Origin: Perognathus longimembris pacificus
Lineage: Eukaryota > Chordata > Mammalia > Rodentia > Heteromyidae
DNA: 64,000 bases
Assembly (NCBI RefSeq): GCF_023159225.1
Contig: NC_063161.1
Location: forward strand, 5,291,580 to 5,355,579
Reading direction: 5' to 3'
Shown here: positions 21,103 to 40,386 of the stretch, piece after piece
Layout: every line of letters starts with the position of its first letter
Position numbering within the stretch: position 1 is the first letter of the stretch
Made by a program: the position numbers and the translations under genes
Notes under the pieces: model-generated
The model's database searches: none
What the model saw: the letters and a program-made list of their open reading frames with translations, nothing else
What the model was told of the DNA's origin: nothing

Positions 21103-24100
21103 CTGTAGGTTAGAATTGGCACACGGTTAGTTCGTATACCACCCCCCCACCCCCCATAGATCTAGAATAGCAATCCCCATTACCAGGATATTTGGGCTCA
21201 GAAAAGGAAGGAGTTACTTCCCTTAAAGCAAACAATATTTATTCCCCCAAATCATGAGAAGTGACTCTGGGCCCTGGTACTGTTCTTTTTTTTTTTTTTT
21301 TTTTTTTGGCCAGTCCTGGGACTTGGACTCAGGGCCTGAGCACTGTCCCTGGCTTCTTCTTGCTCAAGGCTAGCACTCTGCCACTTGAGCCACAGTGCCA
21401 CTTCTGGCCATTTTCTGTATATGTGGTGCTGCGGAATCGAACCCAGGGCCTCATGTATATGAGGCAAGCACTCTTGCCACTAGGCCATATCCCCAGCCCC
21501 CCCCCACCCCCGGTACTGTTCTAAATGCTGAGATACCATTAGAAGCAGGGAGCTATCTTCTACGAAAGACAATAACCAAACACATATGGTATGAAAAAGT
21601 ATTTGAGGCAGGTGCCAATGGTTCATGCTTGTAATCCTAGCTACTCAGGAGGCTTAGATCTGGATGGTTCAAAGCCCTATCCCAGGCAGAAAAGTCTGAA
21701 ACAAACCATCTTCAAAATAACCAGCAAAAAGCCTGGTAGAACACCGGATAAGCAGTTAAGCTTGGCTAGTACAATGCCCTGAGTTCAAGCCCTGGTACCA
21801 CCAAAAATAGTATTTAAATAGTGAGGGCATAGCATTGACTCCTTTTAGACCCCGAGGTCAGGGAAGACCTCTCAGAAGAGGGGATACTCGGCTAGAAACT
21901 TGAATATACAGAGAGGCACACCAAGTGGCACCTGAAGAAACAACACCGTAGACAGGGAGATGTGAGGTGCAAAGGCCTTGAGAACAGGACAGAGTCTTTG
22001 TGTACAGGAACAGCAAAGAAGCCCATGTTTGGGCTGGAGGTGTTGCTTAGTCCTAGAGCTCTGGGTCCCATCCTTAGCATCATAAAAAGGAGGAGGAGGA
22101 AGAGGAGGAGATACAGAAAAAAGAATAGGAGGAAGGAGGAGAAGAGGTATTCTCATAGGATTTTGCACTGGCAAAACTAGTTCCCCCCCCCCAAAAAAAA
22201 AAACTAGTTTCCCATGAGGCACTAGTGCCTCATGCCAGTAATCCTAGCTATGCAGGAGGCTGAGATCTGAGGATCCTGGTTCAAATCCAGCTCAGGCAGG
22301 AAAATCTGAGACTCGTATCTCCAATTAACCACCATAAAACCGGAAGTGGAGCTGTGACTTAAAGTGGTAGAGTGCCAGCCTTGAGAACAAAAGCTCAGGG
22401 ACAACGCCTAGGCCCTAAGTTCAAGCCCCAAGACTGACAGACTAGTCTACCCTCCCTCCACATCTCTCTTCCCTTCCTCTCTCCCTCCCTCCCTTCCTTT
22501 CTCTCTCCCTTCTTCCCCCACTTTTCTTTCTTTCTTTCTCTCTCTCCTTCCCTCCCTTCATTCCTTCCTTCCTTTCTATGTTTCTTTCTTTTTCTTTCCT
22601 TCCTTCTTTCCTCAAGGCCTTATATTGCCAGACAAGTGTTCTACCACTCCTAGTCCTCCTGTTTTTGAGATAGGGTTTTGATAACTTTGCCAAGCTGACC
22701 TCAACCTCTCAGTTAGCTAGGATTTCAGGTATGCATCACTATGCCTAGCTTTTGTGGTTTGGGGTTTGTGCCATTACCAGAGCTTGAACTAGGGGTTTTC
22801 AAACTCTTGGTTTTTTTTCACTCATGACAGGTACGCTTCCATTTCAGCTATTCCAGTATTTTTGCTGCTTAAGAGCTAAGAGTCACATGTGGGCTTTTTT
22901 TTTTTTTGCAGAGGCTAGCTTTGGATTGTGGGAATGAGCCACTGGTTCCTGGCTTGTGGTCTGTTTCTTAATGTGGGTGCTGCACTTGAGTATGTTCAGT
23001 TTGTGAAAAGTCACTGGCATGTACACTTGTAATATGTGTACGTATATGATCCCTAGATTCAACATTTTTGTCCGAGACCAGGACTTAAACTTGGTATCTG
23101 ATACTTTCCCTTATTGGCTGGTGCTCTACCACCTGAGCCATGCCTCCAATCCTAATCAACTTTCTCTTAAAGAGATGTGGTTGGTGGAGTGGCTCAAACA
23201 GTAGAGTATCTGCCTTGCAAGTACCAGGCCTTGAGTTCATCTCCAATATTGCCAGCGAAAGAGAGAAAAAACATTGTGAAGCTTGTCATTCCATGGCTCG
23301 GGCCTGGAATCCCACCTACTCAAAAGGCTGAGGTTTAACAATTACAGTTTGAGGCCAGCCCAGGAAGAAAAAGTGTGTGAGACTCACCTCCAACTAACCA
23401 GCCAAAAGCCAGAAGTGGAGGTATGGCTCAAGTGGTAGAGTGCAAGCCTGAAGCGGAAAAGGCTAACCGTGAGTTCTTAGGCCTCACGTTCAAGCCAATA
23501 CTCCCTCTCCATCTCCATCTCTCCCTCCCTCTCTCATTGTGATGGCTTGGTCAGAGAGACAACAAGAACTAAGCAGAAGGCTATTACCAAGGTCCAGCTG
23601 AGACGTGCTGGTAGCTCTGGCCAGGGTAGTATGATGAAATCTCTAAAAGTCACTGATCAGATTGGAGACAAAGTTTGCACATAGAGCTCCTGTGACTTGC
23701 AGATGGGTAGAATGTGTGGAATGAGGGAAGGAAAGGAACCTAGGAGGATTCCTGGGTTTGGAGTGTTGGATGGTGAGCATCCTGACCAGTCGGAGCCACT
23801 CTGCCATGCATCTCTAGTACATAGGGGATAGAAAAGGAGCAGGGTAGCAAGTGACTGTAACAAGGATGACATGGAGAGGAGAACGGAGGTAAAGGAATTC
23901 CCCTTACCTTGATGACATTGCTTTTGCAGAGACGAGTCCTGATGACACAGTACCAAAAGTGCCGGACCTGCCAGATCAGAAAGAGACACAGGACCAGCAG
24001 GTTGCCACAACACCGGGGGTCCTTGCAGCTGCAATCTCGGGAGAGTAGACCCCTCACCGGCTCCCATTCAGGACCCTGGAATGGCCCCACCACGGCACAG

Positions 24101-24123
24101 GCACCCAGCAGTGGCAGCAACAT
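16780..24123 (-). CDS. C22orf46: C22orf46 / 4930407I10Rik orthologue, large two-exon SPATA31-like protein (about 1,512 aa)
   Basis: Exon 1 (23908-24123) encodes 72 residues. Exon 2 (21102 down to the stop at 16780) encodes 1,440 more with no break. The junction AAG|GTAAGG to ctacag|GTC is in phase 0 and reads NVIK-VQPQKRAKSFERHG. Position between SNU13 and MEI1 and the exon 1 sequence identify the orthologue of human C22orf46 / mouse 4930407I10Rik. Exon 1 carries a hydrophobic stretch (NLLVLCLFLIWQV, about residues 41-53), a probable membrane anchor. From about residue 310 to 900 the protein is hydrophilic and made of degenerate repeats around EIQTPEWENQG. A basic patch near 790-860 is rich in KR. 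Near residues 1150-1175, RRIAHLRWGLPWRILES resembles the RWGLP element of SPATA31/FAM205 proteins. Biochemical function is unknown; a testis role would be inference from that resemblance. Confidence 0.88.
21277..21499 (-). repeat. IDL-Geo SINE
   Basis: Flanked by ggtactgttct duplicates; in the single intron of the C22orf46-like gene. Confidence 0.93.
21608..21810 (+). repeat. B1-like head plus Geo tail SINE
   Basis: Diverged composite copy in the same intron. Confidence 0.68.
22215..22440 (+). repeat. B1-like head plus Geo tail SINE
   Basis: Composite copy whose 3' end runs into a pyrimidine-rich tract. Confidence 0.8.
22441..22612. repeat. Polypyrimidine (TCCC/TTTC)n tract
   Basis: About 170 nt, almost all C/T on the plus strand, probably an expanded SINE tail. 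Confidence 0.85.
23283..23510 (+). repeat. B1-like head plus Geo tail SINE
   Basis: Composite copy about 400 nt downstream of exon 1 of the C22orf46-like gene. Confidence 0.72.
23908..24123 (-). CDS. C22orf46: C22orf46-like gene, exon 1 (N-terminal membrane segment)
   Basis: Encodes MLLPLLGACAVVGPFQGPEW onward to SNVIK. The ATG is the first in frame, and the donor ATCAAG|GTAAGG is strong. Cysteines at about residues 31, 33, 38 and 39 (CSCKDPRCC) precede the hydrophobic helix. Confidence 0.87.
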
Positions 24124-24350
24124 GGCAGATGATGTTAAGAGTACACAGGGGCAGCACTGGAGTGGGTGACTCAGCCAGTTTGGGGCGGGGCAACCCTTGT
24201 TTCATAGCACCTCTGTCACTAAGGCCATGTCACAAAGGAGCTTCAGCTCTAGCTGCTACGGATCCTGCGGGGAAGCATGGTGGTAGGAGATGTGCTGAGA
24301 CGGAATTGGGAGAAGTTAAGACTTGCTTTAAATATCTCTCTTCTCTGGAG
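24124..24350 (-). promoter_or_regulatory. Putative promoter of the C22orf46-like gene
   Basis: Sequence just upstream of the ATG holds a GC-box (ggggcgggg near 24183), an AP-1-like tgactca near 24169 and no SINE. The start site cannot be fixed from sequence. Confidence 0.4.
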
Positions 24351-24417
24351 TAACGAGATTAAACTTAAACCTCCACGTATGAGAATTAGATGTACGCAAG
24401 ATGTCCTTTTTAAAAAA

Positions 24418-25015
24418 ATTTTGTCAAGTGGGGTTTGAACTCAGGGCTTGGGTGCTATACTTGAGCATTTGCTCAAGACTAGTGTTCTATCACTTTGAGT
24501 CACAGCTCTACTTCCCGTTTTTTGATAGTTAATTTAACACGAGTCCCATGCACTTTCCCATCGGGGCTGGCCTCAAACTGTAATCCTGAGATCTCAGCCT
24601 CCTGGGTAGCTAGGATCATACTAAGCCTGAGCCACCAGCATCCAGCCTGATTGCTTTTTCTCTATTGCCGCCTTGTCTTTTTTTCACCTGACACTAAGGC
24701 TGGGCACTGTTTCTTAGCTTTTTTGCTCAAGGACGGTACTCTACTACTTGAGCCATAGCGCCCCTTCCAGCTTTTTAGTGGTTAATTGAAGATAAGAGCC
24801 TCAGAGAGCTGGGTGCTGGTGACTCATGCTGTAACCCTAGCTGTTCAGGAGGCTGAGATCTGAGGATGAGACTCTTCTCTCCAAGTAACCACCAGAAAAC
24901 CAGAAGTGGTGCTGTGGCTCAAAGTGGTAGACCTCTAGCCTTGAGCAAAAGCTTGAACAGTCCCCAGGCCCTAAGTTCAAGCCCCATGACCTACCCTACC
25001 ACCCCCCCCCCCAAG
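24418..25015. repeat. Nested cluster of B1-like/Geo SINEs
   Basis: Inverted copy 24418-24650, an inverted Geo-side fragment 24676-24795, then a plus-strand copy 24808-25015 inserted in it; the fragment's B1-like part resumes near 25,025. Confidence 0.7.
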
Positions 25016-25157
25016 AAAAAGAGCTTCACGAAATTTCCTGCCAACTTAGAACTGTGATCTTTGGATCTCAGCCACCCAAGTAGCTAGGATCACATAGCTC
25101 AAGAATTAGGTAGTCATGTAAGATATACCATGTCATTTGTTACTCATGGTCATAAAA

Positions 25158-25380
25158 ACATTGTCTTTGGGCTGGGGATATAGCCTAGTGGCAAGAGTGC
25201 CTGCCTCGGATACACGAGGCCCTAGGTTCGATTCCCCAGCACCACATATACAGAAAACGGCCAGAAGCGGCGCTGTGGCTCAAGTGGCGGAGTGCTAGCC
25301 TTGAGCGGGAAGAAGCCAGGGACAGTGCTCAGGCCCTGAGTCCAAGGCCCAGGACTGGCCAAAAAAAAAAAAAAAAAAAA
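25158..25380 (+). repeat. IDL-Geo SINE
   Basis: Flanked by aaaacattgtcttt duplicates; young subfamily with cctcggatacacgaggccct and gagcgggaagaag. Confidence 0.95.
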
Positions 25381-26280
25381 CATTGTCTTTATCAGTCTTA
25401 CAAACGAGACCTGGTTGTGATGGTCCAAGATTCCAGGTAAGTCAAATGACCATCATAACTTGATATAAAAGACAGTTTAGAAGTAACTAATGATGCATTT
25501 ATTACTGTAAATTGGAACAAATAGGTTTGGCTCCCCAAACAGTGGTGGCTGTCTAAACAATACGGAGATATGAAATAGATCCTACCGCGTTCATGTCACA
25601 AGTTCTACTCTTAAACAGAAGCCATCCATGGATATTCTTTCAGGATTTTCTTTTTTGACAAGTCATATGAGATTTGCATGAGGTGAAACTTGAAGGTAGA
25701 CTTTTTTTATGTAATTAACGTTTATTCTTAGAGCCATTTCAAAGTCTTCCTATTGTCTGATGTCCCAAAACATCTCAGGCACAGCAACCAGATGTGATAT
25801 AAACAACCCATATCGGTAGCCAAAAATCCCAGGATCCAGTTATGGCTTTGACACTGTCTCACCATGGGTCCATCCCAAGTTGTGTGTGGCAGGATGTTGG
25901 AAAGAGATTAAAAAATGAAGGGGGGAGTAAGTTCAAGGAGGCCCTCTAGGGAGTTGTGAGGTAGAGTTTAGCCTTAAAGCTAAATTTAGCAGCACTGGAA
26001 AAAGAACAAGATGCTGACCAGAAGCCAGTGTCTTAAGACATCCAGCAATACAACCAACAGTAGTTCAAACTCTATTCTTTCCCCACAATTCAACTCTTCT
26101 TTTATAATTCCCCATGCAGTAGATTCTAACTTCACTCCTTACAAGGGAAAAGTTGAGAAAAGATACCTGAAAATGAGGAGAACTGTCAGGAGTATCTATT
26201 ATCTTTTCTTAGCAGTGTGAAATCAGAAAAATGATTATGAAAAAGCCCAAGATTGTCCTCAAATACGAACTAGAGTCATG
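25381..26280. other. Intergenic DNA between the C22orf46-like gene and SNU13
   Basis: Unique-looking AT-rich sequence. No gene, SINE or conserved motif is visible. Confidence 0.5.
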
Positions 26281-26281
26281 T

Positions 26282-26510
26282 GCCAGTAGCTCATGCCTGT
26301 AATCCTAGCTACCCAGGAGGCATAGAGATCTGAGGATTGCAGTTCAAAGCCAGCCTGGGCAGGAAAAGTCTGTGAGACTTTCCAACCAACCAGCAAAAAG
26401 ACAAGTGGAGCCATGGCTCAAGTGGTACAGCACCAATGCCTTGATCAAAATAGCTCAGGAACAGCACCCCAGGCTCTGAGTTCAGGCCCCAGGATTGGAA
26501 TACAAAAGAG
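26282..26510 (+). repeat. B1-like head plus Geo tail SINE
   Basis: Composite copy just upstream of the polypurine tract. Confidence 0.78.
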
Positions 26511-26631
26511 AGAGAGAGACCTAGAATCCTACTTGTAGAAAACCCAAGATTTCCCCTCCCTGGGGATCCAGACTTCTTTATGGAACTGGCCTGGTTTGGG
26601 TGGCCCACAATAAACTCCTTTACCCTCTGGC

Positions 26632-26922
26632 AAAAAAAAGAGATGGGGGAGAGAGAGGAGAGAAGAAGAGAGGGGGAGGGGGGAAGAGAGGGAGGGGAGA
26701 GAGGGGAGGGGGAAAGAGAGAGGGAGTGGGGAGAGAGGGAAGAGGGAGGGGGAGAAGGAAGAGGGAGGGGAGAAAGGGGAGGGGGGAAGAGAGGAGAGGA
26801 GAGGAGAGAGAGGGAGGGGAGAGAGAGTGAGAAGGGGCGAGAGAGGGGGAAGAGGAGGAAGAGAGAGAGGGAGAGGGAGAGGGAGGGGGAGGGGGAGAGG
26901 GAGAGGAAGAGGGAGAGAGACT
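26632..26922 (+). repeat. Polypurine (GGA/GAGG)n tract
   Basis: About 290 nt of nearly uninterrupted A/G on the plus strand, broken by only a few pyrimidines. It ends about 200 nt before the SNU13 start codon and lies directly upstream of the promoter. Confidence 0.95.
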
Positions 26923-26939
26923 GTTTAATAAGTTATAGG

Positions 26940-27135
26940 ATGCGCATAGACACAGCCAAGTAGATCCAATCAGCGAAGCCGGAGGCCACTTCCGCCGTAG
27001 CCCTCCAAGCAGAGCCCGCCCCGCCCCGCGTGACGCCACTTCCGCTTCCGGCCCCACACGGCGGCCTTCCGGCTTCCCTGACGTCGGCTGCTCGTGAGCG
27101 GAGAGAGAGCGCGGCGTGCCCGCCGGATCGCAGCC
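26940..27135 (+). promoter_or_regulatory. SNU13 CpG-island promoter and 5' UTR
   Basis: CpG-rich and TATA-less, with a CCAAT motif (ccaatc near 26966), several ETS-type cttccg sites (near 26990, 27040 and 27066), GC-boxes (cccgccccgcc near 27015) and a CRE half-site (tgacgtc near 27079). This fits a housekeeping gene. Confidence 0.7.
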
Positions 27136-35986
<8,851 letters not shown>

Positions 35987-36825
35987 GCCTTTGGCCTCTG
36001 CCCTGGTCCCGCCCACCCCGCTCCCTTCCCCCTTGAAATCATGTATCATATTGTCAGTGTTAGCATGTAGTATTTTCAATGCCTTTCTATTATAAAGTAT
36101 TGTACTAAATCTGGTTTCTAGGTTGTTGTATTGTTTTTGGTTTGTTTTACAGAACTGTTTTCCCTTATCTCCCCTTCACCTTCTTTGCCATCCTTTTACC
36201 CTATCTTGAAAACTGAGCTAATGCCCAAAACAAAGGCAGAAAGAAGGAGGGGAAACCCCACTGAGAGATTTTGGTGCAGCTTTCACCTACCAACTCCCTC
36301 CTGCATGCAGGTCAGGAATAAATACCAGCCAGTTTAGGGTTCTATGTGCCTGCCATGCAGGATCTCTGTACATGGTCCAGTGGTTGAGGCTCTTCTCTAT
36401 TTCCCTCTTTCTAAATGATCATGTATTGTTTAAGGAGGAGATGTATGTTCCATGAGGTGGGTCTGTAGCCATTTACTAATGTGTACTCCTGGAGCTTTGG
36501 ATGTGATGCTGTATTCTCGCCTCACGCGTGCCTCTGAGGGTGGTAGAACAGCAATATACCAAAGGGGAAGCCTGTCGGATTTGAAGGCAGGCTGGGTGAA
36601 TGGTGTTTGGGGGTCAACGTGGGCTTTGAAGACTGAGGAGTAGCAAGGACAGAAGGGTCAATTGATGCTGGAATGGGGGATTCTGGGAATTCTGGGAAAA
36701 ATCATAGTTACATGGTAGATACAACAGAGATGGTTGAGTCAGAAAACTTGTGGGGGTGGGGGTCAATGGGGATTTCTTCAGTTATATTACATGAAAACTG
36801 ATGTGTCATTCATTCTTGGACACCT

Positions 36826-36831
36826 AATAAA
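36826..36831 (+). terminator. SNU13 poly(A) signal
   Basis: AATAAA about 840 nt past the stop, within cacctaataaaaag. A weaker tataaa-like site near 36090 could serve a short 3' UTR form. Confidence 0.6.
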
Positions 36832-36849
36832 AAGTATATTCATATTCCA

Positions 36850-38090
36850 TTTTAAATGAAGAGTGGCAGTGCCTGATTTAGACTGATAATCTGAGAGACA
36901 CTTTTTTCTATTTTTTGACCTGCACATCTGCAGGTGGCAAGCTACCACTGAGCAGGTTTTGGCAGTTCAAAAATACCTCTCCTTACCCAGTTATTCTTAG
37001 AACTCCTTACTAGTCCTACTCATATTTTGGACTGGTTAATTTGTGGAAGGGGCTGCCCTGTGTATTGCTTGCTTGCATCCCTGGTTTGAGAGACATTGGA
37101 GGGCTGGGATCAAGGCTTAAGTGGTAGAGGGCCCTGTGTTCCACTCCCAGCGCCACCAAAGAATACATCATGGATGGGCAAGGAGAAAAACTGTTTTGAG
37201 ACTTTGTATTCCCTCAGTGTTGTCTGGGTTACACTTTGAAAAGCCAAGTGTGTGCTTATATAGCTTTAGCAGATTTATCTACTGGATAATCACTTACTCT
37301 TGTGAAAGGAAATAATTGTGAAGTCACGAATCAGTATTACCCATGAGACCCTGAGGCAGCCTGCTCACCACCTGATCCACGCTGGAATGAGCTGGCTAGC
37401 ACAGGCCAGAGTAAAGGCCTTGTAGAATTGGTTTTTATATAAGCTGCAGTCGAGGTTTCAAGGACTCAAACTTGAAAAGCCATACTCCCCCTAGCTCCCG
37501 TTGCAGGGAGCTTGTGTGATCTGGGGAGAGAATCTCCCCGTGACAGGCAGAAGGTGGATGATTCATTGCTCCCAGAGCTCCTGCCTTGGCTTTTCTTAGT
37601 ATTTGTACAGACGACATCATGGAAGGGCACATAGTGATAGGAGGCTGCTCTTCCCTATGTCCCCTGAGTTTAGTAGGGTTTCTGCAGTGTTCTGCTGCTG
37701 TCATGGCAGCCTGGGCCTGCCGCACACCTTGGAGCCACCCTCCCCTGGCAGATTAGCTGCTGCCAGGCCCATGGCGCTCATGCACAGGCCCAAGTCTAAC
37801 CAGGTCTTGTGACAGCGCCACCTGGCGGATCCGAGCATCATCGCAGCGCTGAGTTGTGTGTAGTGTGTAGTTCGCTGCTTTTATTTATGCTAAGCAAGCA
37901 GTTAAGCAGTTTACAAAGAAACACATCAAGCATTTCCCACAAACCTCAGTGGCTACTTTTCTAATGTCATTCCTATGCCTGTTTGGCTCTCATATTGTTT
38001 TCCCTTTGAAACTTTAATTCTTCCAATTTTGAAAACAGGAGAAAGAAACGATACCTAGAGTTGGATGAAGTCATTCAGGAGCCACAAAAC
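36850..38090. other. Intergenic DNA between SNU13 and XRCC6 3' ends
   Basis: Mostly unique sequence with a degenerate tRNA-type SINE monomer near 37,105-37,160 and the CTCF-type motif near 37,820. No open reading frame here resembles a known protein. Confidence 0.5.
37814..37828 (-). promoter_or_regulatory. CTCF-type binding motif
   Basis: The minus strand reads CCGCCAGGTGGCGCT, fitting CCRSYAGRKGGCRSY at every position. It sits between the converging 3' ends of SNU13 and XRCC6. Confidence 0.6.
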
Positions 38091-38099
38091 AAAAGCCAG

Positions 38100-38318
38100 A
38101 CTGAGCAGGGCGCTGGTGGCTCATGAAGGCTAAAATAGAAGAATTGTGGTTCAAACCAGCCCAGGCAGAAAAGTCCATGAGAGACTGATCTCTAACCACC
38201 AGAAAACTGCAAGTGGAGCTGTGGCTCCAAGTAGTAGAATGCTAGCTTTGAGCAAGAAAGAGGCCGACAGTACCCAGGCTCTTTGAGTTCAAGCTCCAAG
38301 ACTGACAAAAAAAAAAAA
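38100..38318 (+). repeat. B1-like head plus Geo tail SINE
   Basis: Diverged composite copy. Confidence 0.68.
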
Positions 38319-38520
38319 AAGCCAGCCAGACAAATGCACAAAAGGGCCCCTTGTCACGCCACAGAACACCCTGGTGCTTTACCAGGGACTCAGTGATGGT
38401 ACTTTCTTGCTCTCCTACATATAGATGAATGGCTGTGACTACCACCATTAATCTCTTTGTGGATTGATCTAGAATCCAGAGGTTCCAATCACACTTCATT
38501 TAAGAATGGTGGGTGATGGA

Positions 38521-38730
38521 GCTGGGGATTTGGCCTAGTGGCAAGAGTGCTTGCCTCATATACATGAGGCCCTGGGTTCGATTCCCCAACACCACATAGA
38601 CAGAAAATGGCCAGAAGTGGCGCTGTGGCTCAAGTGGCAGAGTGCTAGCCTTGAGCAAAAAGAAGCCAGGGACTGTGCTCAGGACCTGAGTCCAAGGCCC
38701 AGGACTGGCCAAAAAAAAAAAAAAAAAAAA
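38521..38730 (+). repeat. IDL-Geo SINE
   Basis: Flanked by aagaatggtgggtg duplicates. Confidence 0.95.
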
Positions 38731-38881
38731 GAATGGTGGGTGGTCTAATTTTTCCAAAAGGTGAATGAGTTGGAATAATTTTTACAATACTAGGGTTGAG
38801 TTTGAAGCAGGCAGGCACTCTACCACTGAGCCATGCCTCTAGCCCTTTGTTACCTTAACTATTTAAGACTCACTTTTTCTC

Positions 38882-39077
38882 TTTTTTTTTTTGGTCAGTC
38901 CTGGAGCTTGGCCTGAGCACTGTCCCTGGCTTCTTTCTGCTCAAGGCTAGCAGTCTACCTCTTGAGCCACAGCACCACTTCCAGCCTTTTCTGTTTGTAT
39001 GGTGCTGAGGAATTGAAGCCAAGGCTTCATGTATACCAGGCAAGCACTCTTGCCGCTAGGCCATATTCCCAGCCCCT
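38882..39077 (-). repeat. IDL-Geo SINE
   Basis: Flanked by ctcactttttct duplicates. Confidence 0.9.
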
Positions 39078-39162
39078 CACTTTTTCTAGAACCCACTCAT
39101 TTTACACTTCCATGAGCAACCAGTGTGGCAGGGGTATACTAACACACCCAGCTTTTTATTTT

Positions 39163-39353
39163 CTTTCCAGCCCTGGGGCTTCAACTCAGGGCCTGAGCAC
39201 TGTCCCTTGCTTCCTTTTGCTTCAGGCTAGCACTCTACCACTTGAGCCACAGGGCCACTTCACTTTTTCTGTGTATGTGGTGCTGAGGAATTGAACCCAG
39301 GGCTTCGTGCATGCAAGGCAAGCACTCTATCACTAAGCCACATTCCCAGCCCC
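39163..39353 (-). repeat. IDL-Geo SINE
   Basis: Flanked by near-identical acccagctttttatt duplicates. Confidence 0.9.
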
Positions 39354-39708
39354 AACCCAGCTTTTTTTATTGAGATGAAACTTGAACCTCAGACTTCTGA
39401 TTTCAGCCTCCAAGTAGTTAGGGTTGCAGGCATGAGCCACAGCAATGTCCAGTGGATTGTCTTCCTTCTTGTCCTGACAAGGAAAGACCCAGAAAAGAAC
39501 ACATAGAGGTACATGTCTGTCCGGTAAGGCAGGAGGATCTGTGAGTTTAAGGGCAGCTAGAATGTCTCAGAAACAAAAAAGCTGGGCACTGGTGGCTCAC
39601 TCCTAGAGCGGAGGATCTAGTTGGAACAATGTTGTGTTTCCATTGTAATGATGAGTTTCCAGTGGGAGAGAGAACTACGTGATGTGTGGATGTGAGGCAG
39701 ACACACCT

Positions 39709-39714
39709 TTTATT
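39709..39714 (-). terminator. XRCC6 poly(A) signal
   Basis: AATAAA on the minus strand, giving a 3' UTR of about 490 nt that includes an antisense B1-like/Geo SINE (39905-40135). The expected older signal, about 40 nt earlier near 39,750, reads AATGAA. Confidence 0.65.
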
Positions 39715-39904
39715 CTAAACAGTATACAGTACAAAGTTAGATGTCTTCATTCACATGGCGCAGTAAGGCACAGCAAAGCAGGGCTGCACTGCCTTTACGC
39801 CAGCGGATCTCAGAAATGTAAATCCCCTGGGCTTGTCAGGCAGCTCTCTGCAGCTCAAGAGGAACACTTGTTAACTTGGTGAAAAAAAGAAAACAGAAAA
39901 CTTG

Positions 39905-40135
39905 ACAGCCAGGTACCAATGGCTCACGCCCGTAATCCTAGCTACTCAGGAGGCTGAGATGTAAGGATCGTGGTTCAGAGTCAGCCTAGACGGGAAAGTC
40001 CATGCAAGGCTTATTTCCAATAAACGACTTAAAAAAAAAAAAACAAAGCTAGAATTGGAGCTGTGACTCCAGTGAGCAAAAGAAACTCAGAGACAGCTCC
40101 CGGGCCATGACTTCAAGCCCCAGGACCTGCAGAAG
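39905..40135 (+). repeat. B1-like/Geo SINE in the XRCC6 3' UTR
   Basis: Composite copy antisense to XRCC6, lying between the stop codon and the poly(A) signal. Confidence 0.75.
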
Positions 40136-40198
40136 AGCATAACACATAAAGAGCAAAACACCAGGCTGTGGTGTGGAAGGCGGCTGCGCGGTCTCTGG

Positions 40199-40386
40199 TC
40201 AGTCCTGGAAGTGCTTGGTGAGGGCGTCCAGCAGCTTCTGTTTCTTCAGCTCGCACTTCAGCCCATACGCCCTGCATGCCTCCTTCAGTGTGGCCACATT
40301 GAGTTTGTGCAGTGTGCCCTTGACGATGTGGTCCTTCAGCTCCTCTGCAGATAACTTGGGCCTTTTGCTGAGAGACGCATCATCAT
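40199..40386 (-). CDS. XRCC6: XRCC6 coding exon 12 (terminal)
   Basis: Residues 546-607 and [13 protein letters not shown] completes the nuclear signal; [20 protein letters not shown] onward to ALTKHFQD is the SAP domain. Confidence 0.96.

Noticed and set aside
26580..26963. A 127-codon frame rich in Glu/Gly/Arg upstream of SNU13.
   Set aside because: It is a translation of the polypurine tract.
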